51,296 bases of DNA from RGIG5612 sp963599255 (GTDB lineage: Bacteria > Bacillota > Clostridia > Lachnospirales > Lachnospiraceae). A program made the translations under genes and the position numbers. Positions within the stretch are counted from its first letter, which is position 1, and each line of letters begins with the position of its first letter. Shown one piece after another: positions 18,277 through 27,207 of the stretch. Under the pieces are notes generated by a model. It did no database searches and was not told where the DNA came from. It saw nothing but the letters and a program-made list of their open reading frames with translations. Where the stretch lies: NCBI GenBank assembly GCA_963599255.1, contig CAVBWS010000010.1, positions 1 through 51,296 on the forward strand, in the 5' to 3' direction.

Positions 18277-18321
18277 AAACTGCTCGAAATCACCTTCTCC
18301 GGTTGATTCCGAGCAGTTTTT
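18277..18321 (+). terminator. Rho-independent terminator after the small alarmone synthetase
   Basis: AAACTGCTCG (18277-18286) pairs with CGAGCAGTTT (18310-18319), with an inner AATCACC/GGTTGATT stem, followed by TTTTT. The inner stem echoes the AATCAACC of the hairpin at 18173. Confidence 0.8.
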
Positions 18322-18340
18322 GCGCCTTTCCGGCACATTG

Positions 18341-19309
18341 TTATTTATTTCTGTAATCGTAGAATCCGATTCCGGCATTTACGCCAGTTTCACCGCGGTC
18401 GATCTTTTCTTTTAATTTCTTGCCCAGTCGGTTAATGATATGACCTTCTTCGTCAGCCCCCGGCATCATCTTGTTGATGTTATAGATGGTATCCAGGCCT
18501 ACCCTGTCTGATATCTCAAGCGGTCCAGACGGTGCGCCTGTGGCCAGCTCCCAGGTCTTGTCGATGGTCTCAACATCCGCATATCCGTCTGCCCACAACT
18601 CCATGCCTGCCCACTGAAACGGAAGGAGCATGGTATTAAGAAGATATCCGGCCTTTTCCCTTCTGACAACCAACGGAACCATGTGGATCTTCTTGGCAAA
18701 TTCTATTACCATCTCCGTGGTCTCCGGTGCTGTTTTAGCGTGCCCCATGACCTCGGCTGTATTTCTCTTCCAGATACTATTAGCAAAATGCATTGCACTA
18801 AATTTCTCCGGGCGTCCCGTATGTTCGGCAAATGTGCTCGGAAGAAGTGTTGACGAATTAGAACAGATAATAGTCTTCTCAGGGAGAAGATTTCTGATGG
18901 ATTCATAGAAGGCTGTCTTAACTTCAGGATCTTCTGTAACTGCTTCAACTATAAAATCCGCATCATCAAAAAGATGTTCCATATCGCTGACGATCTTAAG
19001 CTTATTAGCAAAATTATCCTGAAGTGTTTTGATTATCTCATCTAATCCTTCTTCGGTCAGATTCTCCCAATCGCCGATAAGTCCCTTAGGATATACAGAT
19101 TCCCTGGCAGGTTTTCCGATATATTGGCGTGCTGCCGCAAGGTCGTCTAACATAAGGCCTGTATATCTCTTGATCTTGGCCTCTGTCTGCTCAATCGGGT
19201 CTTCTTTCCTGATTAAAATAGTAGTGTTGTTGCCGGAAAATGCATTCATCAATGCGATCTGTGTACCTAATACTCCTCCGCCTGCAACAACAACATTTTG
19301 ATCCTTCAT
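18341..19309 (-). CDS. 3-hydroxyacyl-CoA dehydrogenase family protein
   Basis: A 322-residue NAD-dependent dehydrogenase of the 3-hydroxybutyryl-CoA dehydrogenase family. It has an N-terminal Rossmann motif (VVVAGGGVLGTQIA), FIVEAVTEDPEVK, NSSTLLPS with the substrate-side Ser, the catalytic-type histidine in AMHFANSIWK, and the C-terminal dimerisation domain (REKAGYLLNTML...GPLEISDRVGLDTI). The start has AGAGGAG upstream. It is not next to crt, bcd or thl, so it is not part of a standard butyrate operon; the substrate could be another 3-hydroxyacyl-CoA or a hydroxy acid. Confidence 0.88.
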   Translation of the reverse strand: MKDQNVVVAGGGVLGTQIALMNAFSGNNTTILIRKEDPIEQTEAKIKRYTGLMLDDLAAARQYIGKPARESVYPKGLIGDWENLTEEGLDEIIKTLQDNFANKLKIVSDMEHLFDDADFIVEAVTEDPEVKTAFYESIRNLLPEKTIICSNSSTLLPSTFAEHTGRPEKFSAMHFANSIWKRNTAEVMGHAKTAPETTEMVIEFAKKIHMVPLVVRREKAGYLLNTMLLPFQWAGMELWADGYADVETIDKTWELATGAPSGPLEISDRVGLDTIYNINKMMPGADEEGHIINRLGKKLKEKIDRGETGVNAGIGFYDYRNK

Positions 19310-19420
19310 AAATTTTAACTCCTCTCATTAATGAAAATCTCTCTTGTTTTTGCTCAACGCAGATAATTGTACAACACATTTCAGTATCATTGCAACGTAT
19401 TTGTGCATTTTAAACAATTT

Positions 19421-20185
19421 TTATTTCCTGTGCCTTAAGGATTTCAGGGCATCTACTCTGTTCTCTATAGTATCCTTAACCTCCTCCAGGTCGTCCTTGA
19501 TATTCTTAAAATCGATCTTGGTATTGATACCCAACTGATTAAAGAATCTGCTCTTCTCATCAGAATCATATCGTTTCCGCTGGAGCAGTGCCTTGAGTTC
19601 ATCATATTTGACTATAACATCATGATCCTTACCATAAGTCTTAATGATAGCTGCATTTTTACCCGAAAATACCAGATCAATAATGAAAACGCCCCAGAAC
19701 ATGCCCACAAAGAACGAAAACCACATATTGTCTGACCACCAATACAGCCATTTCAATGCAATATTATGAATAAACAGATAATACCCGGCACCAATGGCTG
19801 TCCAGATAAGAGAAAACAACGGGCAGATGATACCCATTATGTTGCCCCATCGTTTTCTGTAATCCCAGAGCCGCATATTGAGAACTTTCAAAAGAAATAA
19901 GCCGCCGATAAATTCAATGGCAGTCATAATCAGACCAATAAGCAATATTACAACTATAGGCGATTCGCCGGGCCATAAGTCATTGATTATAATGCAGATA
20001 CCGCACATGGCAGCAAGACCTATTCCATATATAGGAAGATACGGTCCTACACAAAATCCCGGGTTTATAAAATATTTGCCCCTCGGACCCTTATGAGTTA
20101 CCAAATTTCTAAAGAGCCACTCCATGCCCCATCCAAGGCAGGCTCCCACGAAGAATAAAAAGGCCAGTGCCAAAATTACATACAT
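19421..20185 (-). CDS. Multi-spanning membrane protein, putative ABC-transporter type IV family (PF06541)
   Basis: A 254-residue membrane protein with about five or six hydrophobic segments in the first 190 residues and a charged, coiled-coil-prone tail (KDDLEEVKDTIENRVDALKSL). GWGMEWLFRN and GKYFINPGFCVGPYLPIYGIG match the CmpB-like 'ABC-transporter type IV' family; despite the name no ATPase is known for it. The start at 20185 follows GGAGAGGAG; a GTG at 20218 is also in frame but includes that site. No partner gene adjoins. The transport role is unproven. Confidence 0.8.
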   Translation of the reverse strand: MYVILALAFLFFVGACLGWGMEWLFRNLVTHKGPRGKYFINPGFCVGPYLPIYGIGLAAMCGICIIINDLWPGESPIVVILLIGLIMTAIEFIGGLFLLKVLNMRLWDYRKRWGNIMGIICPLFSLIWTAIGAGYYLFIHNIALKWLYWWSDNMWFSFFVGMFWGVFIIDLVFSGKNAAIIKTYGKDHDVIVKYDELKALLQRKRYDSDEKSRFFNQLGINTKIDFKNIKDDLEEVKDTIENRVDALKSLRHRK

Positions 20186-20293
20186 GCGCCGCACTCCTCT
20201 CCCCTCAAGTTTGTTCACACGTTTATGATTATATATGCAGCCGATTTGTTTACTAATACATATGCCATGCTGTCACATGATCTTACTGGCCGT

Positions 20294-20926
20294 TTACCAT
20301 GAGAACCGACTCATAAATTCCTGATCCTCAGCTGAAAACGGAACACCCTTGGCGCAGAATTTCTTGTCCTCATCCGTAATCTGTCTTATAACTCTGCAAG
20401 GATTACCCGCAGCCACCGACATGGGCGGAATGTCCTTAGTAACAACACTTCCAGCTCCGATTACCGAACCCGCTCCGATGGTAACTCCCGGAACAACTGT
20501 TACATTGCCACCCAGCCATACATCATCCTCGATAACCACCGGCTGCCCGCACTCAAGGCTGGAAGCGCGGGTCTTCGGATGGATCGGATGGCATGCCGCA
20601 TATAATGAACAATTGGGTCCGATAAGAACATGATTGCCTATTGTTATGGGGCCTGCATCCGAGAGTGTAACATTACCGTTAATATACGTACTGTTGCCCA
20701 CCGAGATCAGATAACCGTAGCTGCATTTAAATGGCGGGATCACAGAGGAACACTCGCCAAAGGATTTGAAAAATCCTTTGAGCAGCTCTGCTCTCGTTCC
20801 CCACTTCTCCGGAGGCAGCTGATTATAATTATATGTAAATAATTCTGCCTTGTTTCTGTCCTCCGTCAATCCGTCTAATCTCGGTGAAAATGGCTTGCCG
20901 TTTATAAGATTATCTTTATGATTCAT
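20294..20926 (-). CDS. Sugar O-acetyltransferase (maltose/galactoside acetyltransferase type)
   Basis: A 210-residue left-handed beta-helix acetyltransferase. The N-terminal maltose-acetyltransferase domain (GLTEDRNKAELFTYNYNQL) is followed by hexapeptide repeats (VWLGGNVTVVPGVTIGAGSVIGAG). The catalytic histidine is likely in AACHPIHP. It probably transfers acetyl from acetyl-CoA to a sugar hydroxyl. GGAG lies 11 bases before the ATG. A second, related enzyme is at 44711. The 177 bases upstream hold no gene. Confidence 0.92.
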   Translation of the reverse strand: MNHKDNLINGKPFSPRLDGLTEDRNKAELFTYNYNQLPPEKWGTRAELLKGFFKSFGECSSVIPPFKCSYGYLISVGNSTYINGNVTLSDAGPITIGNHVLIGPNCSLYAACHPIHPKTRASSLECGQPVVIEDDVWLGGNVTVVPGVTIGAGSVIGAGSVVTKDIPPMSVAAGNPCRVIRQITDEDKKFCAKGVPFSAEDQEFMSRFSW

Positions 20927-21103
20927 GTTATTTCAATCTCCATAATATTTATTCTGTCAATGCAGTCCACTATTTACAAGACGGCATACATTGTCCTGAT
21001 AAATACAAACATACCGGTGCGTCACGAAATATCGGCATCAATATATTACCAGCTAAAACCTTCCATACCCAAACCAGAATTGAGCGCGGAAAGTCCGAGT
21101 ATA

Positions 21104-24100
21104 TTACTCATCAGTTTCAATTTTAATACTGCTTCCTGACTTGCCTTCAATTACATGAATTTTCTTCGGAAGGCATTCCTCCAGGCGCGCAACATGTGAG
21201 ATGATTCCTATCTGCCGCTTGCCTGCCGCCAGGTGGTTTAGAACTGATATCGCCTTATCCAGTCTGCCGCTGTCCAGGGAGCCAAATCCCTCATCAATAA
21301 ACATACTGTCTATCTGAATTGTGCTCGCACTCTCCATCTGAACAATATCAGACAGACCTAATGCCAGCGACAAGGAGGCTTCAAATGATTGACCTCCTGA
21401 TAAGGTAGCGGTCTCTCTCTGAGTATCGGTGATCGTATTTAATACCTTAAGCCCCAGTCCCTGACTTGTGCGGCCATCACCATTCTCAGTTCTTATAAGA
21501 CAATACTCTCCATCCGTCATTTCGGCAAGGTGTATATTGGCCTGGTCAATTATTTTATTGAAGAAATCACCTAGTATGTAACGGCTGAAGGAATATTTAT
21601 CGTCCGCAACCTTCGCCAAGGGCGATAGCTTTTTCTCAACCCGTTCATAGATCTTTCGCTCCTTATCCAAGGCAGATATCTTCCTCATTACCTGCCTGTT
21701 AATATCAAGTTTCGATGCAAGATCCGTCTGTTTTTCTTCCAGTTTTTCTATATCATCTGCCAGCTGAGCTATTGCATCACCAAGAGCATCTGTGTCCTCC
21801 CTTCTGGCTCCCTTAGTGGATGATTCCAGGGTCTTGATTGTTATTTGTGCATTGCTGACCTCATCTTGGTATCTGTTGATTTTATCAGTATTTGCCTTGA
21901 TCCAGGCATCAAGTTCATCTCTGCTCAGCATCCTACTCTCTGGAGATAAAGCGCTGTCATAGTCACTTTCATCCGCAAAATTCTGCTTTTTCAGTGCCTC
22001 ACTATAACTACTTTCTGCCTTATTTCTTTCAGCTTCTTTATTTTTTCTTTCTTCCTGAGCTGATGTTATATTGCCCTTATTTTCTGCCTGCTTCTGCACA
22101 CAGGTATTATATCTGCCGGTAATGTCTGCTGTCTGAGCCTCCAGTTCATTGATCTTCTCTTGAAGTGACCCGGCATAATCCATTGCCGCCTCTTTAGACT
22201 CTGGAAAACCTTCAAGCTGCTTACGGCAGTCTGAAACCTTCTGCTCCGACAATTTTAATTTTGTCATAAGATCATTAGTATCAGATACCAGCTCTGCAGA
22301 TAATTTTTCCAGCTCCGTTATATTTTTATCCGTTTGTTTCTTCTCTTCCTGAGCTTTATTCTTTCTGTCAGCATCCTTCACCGTCTGGTTATATGCCTTA
22401 TCTGCCGCCCTTCGAAGATCGTTTTGCTCATCTTCAGCTGTATTTATTGCATCTCCTTCAGATAATTCCTGCCAATCAGTCTTGCCCAGCAGATCAGCCG
22501 CTTCTTTAACGCAATTACCCAATGATAGTTCATATTCCTTCTTCATGCCCTCGAAGGATTTTAATATAGAATTTTCTTTTTCTCTGGCTTTATTCCATTT
22601 ATCAAGAACCGCATCTACAGCTTCCTTGGTCGGAACATCTTCATGTAACTGTGCAAATGTTCCTGCATCCGCTAATGAATGTATACTGCCGCATACGGGA
22701 CACGTTACAGTTTCCTCGGAATGAAGCTGCATTCTTAATTCCTCAGCCAGAATTCCTGCCTGACCATTTAAGAATGCCTTATTAAGTTTCAAATGTTCTT
22801 CTTCCGCTGCCAGCGAATTCCTCTGAGCTGTGCGAAGCTTTTTCTCCAATTTGTTCTTTTCATTCGAAAGTTTTCTTGTCTTTTGAACCCCGTTCTTCAG
22901 TTCTTCCAGCCGAACTATCTTGTTATCAATTGCATCTAATTTATTCCTTTCTACAGCAACAGCTGCCTCTCCGGCATGTTCAAGCGTCTCTAATTCTGAC
23001 TTTAATTTTTCTTGCAATATTCTGGCTTTTTTGAGCTCATCATTAACCTTATCCAGTTCATTTTCTGCCTTTTCGTAAGCTGATCTTTTGTTTTCATACT
23101 CACAGCTATTCTCGTCAAGGTCATCATAATAATGCATTACGTCGCTGATTTTAGACATCATGCTCTTCATCTCATCGATCTTACGGGAATTTTCTTTTTG
23201 AATTTCCTCTGCCTTAGATTTTAAATCTCGTTCCTGAACTGCAAGTTCATCTCTTGTTTTTTTAAGAAATGCTATTTTTTTGTCATTTTCAATGATCTCA
23301 TCTGCAACTTTATCAAGTGCCAGCCTGTCCGGCAGAACCTTCTGAGCCTTAACAGCCCCATCCAGCTGCAGCTTCAATCTGTCAATGACATCCTTCGTAG
23401 CATTCAGGCCTTCCAGTTTCTTCCTGCAGATGTCAAGTTTATCCAGCAGCTCATTATTTCGTTCAGCCCTGATCCTGGTTTCGGATAATTGATCCTTATT
23501 GGCGCTCAGCCTTTTTTTCTCATCGCTTATATGCGCTGCTTCCTCGCTGATTCCTTCGGTTATCTCCTTAAGGGTATGCAGTAATTCAGGATGATCAGCT
23601 GCTATCTTGTCAGTTGTTTCTGCTGATATGTCGTCCGGAATATTAAATAATCTGACCTGGGCCTCAACCTCCTGGGTCTGAAACCTTAATCTGTCATTAA
23701 GAAGCATATATGCCGCCTTAAGCCGGTTCTGCAGATCCTGATGTCTGCGGTTATCATAGAGCTTGCCCAATATATTGCCGCGTTCATCACTTCCTGCCAT
23801 CAGAAATTGCTGGAATTCTCCCTGAGCCAGCATGATTATCTTTCTGAATTGAGATGCATCAAGACCAAGGATCTCTTCAATCTTTTTGCTGACCTCGTCT
23901 CTGTTTTCCAGCCCCTTGCCTGCAGCGATCATCTCCCCGTTTTCATACAGAACTGATTCCTTGGCTGCCTTCTGTGCGCCACCATTTTTGCCCCAGTACA
24001 TACGCCTCTGCACATTATAGTCCTTGCCAGCATTGGAAAATGTCAGCTGCACCTGCATTTCGGATTTTATACTGCCCTGCTTGGCATAATCACTGTGAAA

Positions 24101-24304
24101 TGCCTCTGTATTATTTAATCCGCATCGTCCCTTACCGCTGGCCGTACCAAACAAGGCGTAGACGATCCCGTCAAATATCGTAGTTTTGCCCGAGCCCGTT
24201 GCACCGGTAATAAGATAGACCTCATTACTCATAGCATCAAAGTCTACCACTGTTTCCTGTGCAAATGGTCCAAAGGCCTTCATAATAAGCTTATGGGGTC
24301 TCAT
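21104..24304 (-). CDS. sbcC: Exonuclease SbcCD subunit C (Rad50-like ATPase)
   Basis: A 1066-residue SMC-like ATPase. Walker A GATGSGKTT is at 34-42. Two long coiled coils flank a zinc hook CPVCG near residue 535. The C-terminal half carries the LSGGQSFEASLSLALG signature and Walker B in IDSMFIDEGFGSLD. Together with SbcD it forms the nuclease that opens hairpins and processes DNA ends. Its ATG overlaps the sbcD stop by four bases, so the two are translationally coupled. Length and domain order are normal. Confidence 0.97.
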   Translation of the reverse strand: MRPHKLIMKAFGPFAQETVVDFDAMSNEVYLITGATGSGKTTIFDGIVYALFGTASGKGRCGLNNTEAFHSDYAKQGSIKSEMQVQLTFSNAGKDYNVQRRMYWGKNGGAQKAAKESVLYENGEMIAAGKGLENRDEVSKKIEEILGLDASQFRKIIMLAQGEFQQFLMAGSDERGNILGKLYDNRRHQDLQNRLKAAYMLLNDRLRFQTQEVEAQVRLFNIPDDISAETTDKIAADHPELLHTLKEITEGISEEAAHISDEKKRLSANKDQLSETRIRAERNNELLDKLDICRKKLEGLNATKDVIDRLKLQLDGAVKAQKVLPDRLALDKVADEIIENDKKIAFLKKTRDELAVQERDLKSKAEEIQKENSRKIDEMKSMMSKISDVMHYYDDLDENSCEYENKRSAYEKAENELDKVNDELKKARILQEKLKSELETLEHAGEAAVAVERNKLDAIDNKIVRLEELKNGVQKTRKLSNEKNKLEKKLRTAQRNSLAAEEEHLKLNKAFLNGQAGILAEELRMQLHSEETVTCPVCGSIHSLADAGTFAQLHEDVPTKEAVDAVLDKWNKAREKENSILKSFEGMKKEYELSLGNCVKEAADLLGKTDWQELSEGDAINTAEDEQNDLRRAADKAYNQTVKDADRKNKAQEEKKQTDKNITELEKLSAELVSDTNDLMTKLKLSEQKVSDCRKQLEGFPESKEAAMDYAGSLQEKINELEAQTADITGRYNTCVQKQAENKGNITSAQEERKNKEAERNKAESSYSEALKKQNFADESDYDSALSPESRMLSRDELDAWIKANTDKINRYQDEVSNAQITIKTLESSTKGARREDTDALGDAIAQLADDIEKLEEKQTDLASKLDINRQVMRKISALDKERKIYERVEKKLSPLAKVADDKYSFSRYILGDFFNKIIDQANIHLAEMTDGEYCLIRTENGDGRTSQGLGLKVLNTITDTQRETATLSGGQSFEASLSLALGLSDIVQMESASTIQIDSMFIDEGFGSLDSGRLDKAISVLNHLAAGKRQIGIISHVARLEECLPKKIHVIEGKSGSSIKIETDE

Positions 24305-25551
24305 ACATTCTCCTCTCCGACAATTCTTATCAGGTAATCCAAGAGCTCCTGTGAATCATCTTTATCCACATATTTGGCCTCATATGTGTAGCTGTCACCG
24401 TTTTTTATCTGCTGCGACAATATCATTTCTATAACATGTTCCTGAGCCTCATCCATGAGTTCATGAGCCTGTTCCTGATAGAACTGTGAAAACTGTTCAT
24501 CAAGTGAAAACGAATCTATTTTTCTCAGACTGCCGGCAGCCTCTTCATCGAATACTGTCGTGGATTTACCTCTGGTAACATTGATCAGACTCTCTCCAAA
24601 TACATCTCTTAATTTATCCAGTGCTCCCGTGGGAATGTGTTTATCAGTAATGATACACTGAATGTGATAAGAATCTCTATCCGTCAGTTTGCTGCCTTCT
24701 TCCAGCAATTCCTCCAGTGTTCCAGTAAACTTTTTCATCTTATGAAGCAAAGGGATCTCTATGTGCTGAATGTCTATATCTTCCTTAGAATTAATGGTTA
24801 CAAGAGTCAGATCCTTCTTACGGTCAACTTCTGAGAAGTCATAATAAAGGGGACAACCTGAATATCTGACTGTCTCCCTTCCCATTTTCTGGGCATTATG
24901 GATATGCCCCAGTGCCACATAGTCAAAATCATCAAATGCCGATACCTCAATCTCTCCTACGCCGCCGATAATAGTTTCCGAGTCACTATGTTCAGGAGCC
25001 TTGCCATTTGCCAGAACATTTTGATGTGCAATAAGGACATTACACAAATTCTTATCAATATCCTGGGCAGCAATAAGCGATCTGGCAGCTGCGTCATAGG
25101 TTGTTATGTCAGGATTATTTAATACCTTCTCATCTGCCACAAGCTTAGGAAAAATATATGGCATAAGCCAGAATGTCACCGGCGTACCGCCAGCTGAAAC
25201 CGTGATATGCTTAAGCTCCTTTTCAATTCTTCCCGCTATGTATATCTTGTGTGACGATAAAAGCTCCTGATTATAGGAGAGCCTTCCTTCGGAATCGTGA
25301 TTGCCGGGAATAATGAATACATACTTATCCCTGGCTGCAAGTTCCGTCAACATGTGATCAACCAGCTTCATCGCCTCAATGGACGGATCCTTCCTGTCAT
25401 AAACATCTCCTGCGATCACCACAGCATCAACATTATACTCATCTACTGCTTTCAGCAGCTGTTCCACCCAATACGGCTGATCTGCCTCTACCAACGATGT
25501 CTTATAAAACATCTTGCCAAAGTGCAGGTCGCCTATGTGTATAAATCTCAT
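24301..25551 (-). CDS. sbcD: Exonuclease SbcCD subunit D (Mre11-like)
   Basis: A 416-residue metallophosphoesterase nuclease. The five phosphoesterase motifs are visible: GDLHFG, AGDVYDR, GNHDS, LIAHQN and ALGHIHN. It is the first gene of the sbcDC operon and overlaps sbcC by four bases. The 344 bases on its 5' side (25552-25895) carry the promoter and palindrome of the divergent PTPS-like operon, described separately; the part nearest sbcD shows nothing clear. Confidence 0.97.
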   Translation of the reverse strand: MRFIHIGDLHFGKMFYKTSLVEADQPYWVEQLLKAVDEYNVDAVVIAGDVYDRKDPSIEAMKLVDHMLTELAARDKYVFIIPGNHDSEGRLSYNQELLSSHKIYIAGRIEKELKHITVSAGGTPVTFWLMPYIFPKLVADEKVLNNPDITTYDAAARSLIAAQDIDKNLCNVLIAHQNVLANGKAPEHSDSETIIGGVGEIEVSAFDDFDYVALGHIHNAQKMGRETVRYSGCPLYYDFSEVDRKKDLTLVTINSKEDIDIQHIEIPLLHKMKKFTGTLEELLEEGSKLTDRDSYHIQCIITDKHIPTGALDKLRDVFGESLINVTRGKSTTVFDEEAAGSLRKIDSFSLDEQFSQFYQEQAHELMDEAQEHVIEMILSQQIKNGDSYTYEAKYVDKDDSQELLDYLIRIVGEENV

Positions 25552-25719
25552 ACTTCACTCCCAACTGTATAACCTCACCATGTCGGTATACATCTTTATA
25601 TACGCCATATATGCAGGCGATAATTGTCTTTTTAAATCTGCTACAGCATAACACATTAGCACAAATAAGCAAAATCATGTCGGAATTTTTACTGATTTTT
25701 ACTGATACTAATTAAATAC

Positions 25720-25748
25720 TTGACACTGTTTAATTCTATTAGTATATT
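25720..25748 (+). promoter_or_regulatory. Consensus promoter of the PTPS-like/PerR-like operon
   Basis: TTGACA (25720-25725), exactly 17 bases, then TATATT (25743-25748). It leaves a leader of about 140 bases before the ATG at 25896, with a small hairpin GCCTGAAAAATC.../...GATTTAGGGC near 25843-25870. Confidence 0.8.
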
Positions 25749-25779
25749 CTTATTGAGAAATATTCCTAATAAGAATATT
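25744..25779. promoter_or_regulatory. Operator-like palindrome over the -10 region
   Basis: ATATTCTTATT (25744-25754) and AATAAGAATAT (25768-25778) are perfect 11-base inverse arms around 13 bases. Inside, a 13-base motif appears twice in opposite orientation (TTCTTATTGAGAA and TTCCTAATAAGAA). It begins within the -10, so a bound protein would block transcription. The Fur-family regulator encoded in the same operon is the likely binder, although the classic PerR, Fur and Zur boxes are not matched exactly. Confidence 0.6.
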
Positions 25780-25895
25780 AACCAAAAACCTATAAACCAA
25801 CACACAGCGAATACGGGCGCTATCATCCCGTAAATAGTTAAAAGCCTGAAAAATCAATGATTTAGGGCTTTACATTACAGGAAGGAGAATTGACC

Positions 25896-26462
25896 ATGAG
25901 AAGTATCACTAAACTCGAACTGCAGTATGCACACCGTTTCTACGGCTTCAAGGGCGAAGCACAATACCTTCACGGCCATACAGGCATCCTTACCATTGAG
26001 GTGGAAGGTTCTGTCAACGAGGGCGTAAACATGGTGTTCCCTTGCAATGAAATCCAGAAGACAGCATGGGATGTGCTCAAGAACTTTGACCATGCACTGA
26101 TCCTGCGCCATGACGATCCGCTGCTGCCTGCCGTTCTCAATGTATACGAGAAACAAGGCATAAAGAATGGTCACCCTAACAATGTTATGAAGGGACCTGC
26201 CTTTCAGACCGAGCTGGCAACCGCTTACCCTGATTGCCGACTGGTTGTAACAAAAGAAACAATGACCGTTGAAGGCATGATCAAAATCGTATATGATCTG
26301 CTGAAGGACAAGCTGAATATCGTTAAGCTTACCTTCACCAGCGGTGTTAATGCGGCTTCTGCCGAATTCCCATGCCATCTCGAAGTTGAACGTTGTCCGT
26401 TATGCGGCATTGCTTTGGATGAAAATGGTGTATGTCCTAAGTGCGGATATCGCAAACAGTAA
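25896..26462 (+). CDS. PTPS/QueD-like protein without catalytic Cys, with C-terminal zinc ribbon
   Basis: A 188-residue member of the 6-pyruvoyltetrahydropterin synthase / 6-carboxytetrahydropterin synthase family. The zinc histidines are H13, H26 and H28 (AHRF...LHGH), and the DH (NFDHALIL) and E (MTVEGM) positions are kept. The catalytic Cys, expected four residues before the first His of HGH, is Ala22, with Glu21 beside it. A C-terminal CxxC...CxxC zinc ribbon (CPLCG, CPKCG) is added. The start at 25896 has AAGGAGAATT upstream. It is followed by a Fur-family regulator in the same operon and has no other queuosine genes nearby. Loss of Cys argues against standard QueD chemistry; PTPS-III-like use of Glu, or a metal-linked role, is possible. 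Confidence 0.8.
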   Translation: MRSITKLELQYAHRFYGFKGEAQYLHGHTGILTIEVEGSVNEGVNMVFPCNEIQKTAWDVLKNFDHALILRHDDPLLPAVLNVYEKQGIKNGHPNNVMKGPAFQTELATAYPDCRLVVTKETMTVEGMIKIVYDLLKDKLNIVKLTFTSGVNAASAEFPCHLEVERCPLCGIALDENGVCPKCGYRKQ

Positions 26463-26479
26463 CAAGTAAATACATGGAT

Positions 26480-26512
26480 TACCCACCCTGTTCGCTATGA
26501 ACAGGGTGGGTA
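26480..26512 (+). promoter_or_regulatory. Strong intercistronic hairpin without T-tract
   Basis: TACCCACCCTGTTC (26480-26493) pairs perfectly with GAACAGGGTGGGTA (26499-26512) over a 5-base loop. ATTAAAATGG follows instead of a T-run, so it is not a normal terminator. It ends 17 bases before the regulator's ATG and could set the ratio of the two proteins or stabilise the upstream mRNA. Confidence 0.7.
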
Positions 26513-26529
26513 TTAAAATGGAGTTATCA

Positions 26530-26922
26530 ATGAATAATATCATGAGAAGAAATACTAAACAGCGTAAGCTGGTGCTGCAGGCAGTTCAGTCAAGATGCGA
26601 CCATCCGACGGCCGAGCAGATTTATGAGGATGTACACACAGCTGACCCAAAGATCAGTCACGGAACAGTATATCGAAATCTGAACTGTTTGTCAGAAGAA
26701 GGAGCAATCTGCCATGTGCGTGTTCCCGGTGCCGACAGATATGATCTGCGCACTGATCTGCACTATCATATGTTCTGTATAAAATGTAAAAAAGTAATAG
26801 ATGCGCCATACCCATATAAGGAGGATCTTGACACAGATACTACTCAACAGTCTGGCTTTAATATCATTCGTCACCGACTGGTTTTCGAAGGTATCTGCCC
26901 GGAATGTCAGAAAGAGGCATAG
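26530..26922 (+). CDS. Fur-family regulator, PerR-like
   Basis: A 130-residue metal-dependent repressor. The winged helix (HPTAEQIYEDV, SHGTVYRNLNCLSEEG) is followed by the dimerisation domain. PerR-type metal ligands are at the expected spacing: H25 (HPTA), D72, H78, H80 and D91; Asp rather than Glu at position 72 is the PerR signature. Two CxxC pairs (83-86, 123-126) form the structural zinc site. The start at 26530 has GGAG six bases before it; an upstream ATG at 26518 contains that site. It shares an operon with the PTPS-like gene and probably autoregulates through the palindrome at 25744-25779. Peroxide or metal sensing is inferred. Confidence 0.88.
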   Translation: MNNIMRRNTKQRKLVLQAVQSRCDHPTAEQIYEDVHTADPKISHGTVYRNLNCLSEEGAICHVRVPGADRYDLRTDLHYHMFCIKCKKVIDAPYPYKEDLDTDTTQQSGFNIIRHRLVFEGICPECQKEA

Positions 26923-27207
26923 TCAGTTAAAAAGTTTTCTCTTATTGTCTAGTATAAATTATATTTATACTCAACGTTTAATTTTCTCATTTTCTTGCAT
27001 TTTCAGTAAGAATGATTGACTTTTTCGCTATTTCTAATTCAAATTATAACTTTTCTCTATTATCCCCTATTTCTTTTTAATATTTCACTTCCGTTCTGCT
27101 TAATGATATTTTTTCACAAATGATACAGCTGTCAGACAAAAGGGACATTTCAGCTGCTATCAAAAATCAGAAAATTATAATTCAGCAAAACAGGAGGACA
27201 ATAAAAA

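Noticed and set aside
18125..18340. Complete insertion sequence
   Set aside because: There is no room for a transposase or TnpB gene; only hairpins remain.
25780..25895. preQ1 or other riboswitch before the PTPS-like gene
   Set aside because: No preQ1-I core or other consensus I know is visible; only a small AT hairpin is seen.
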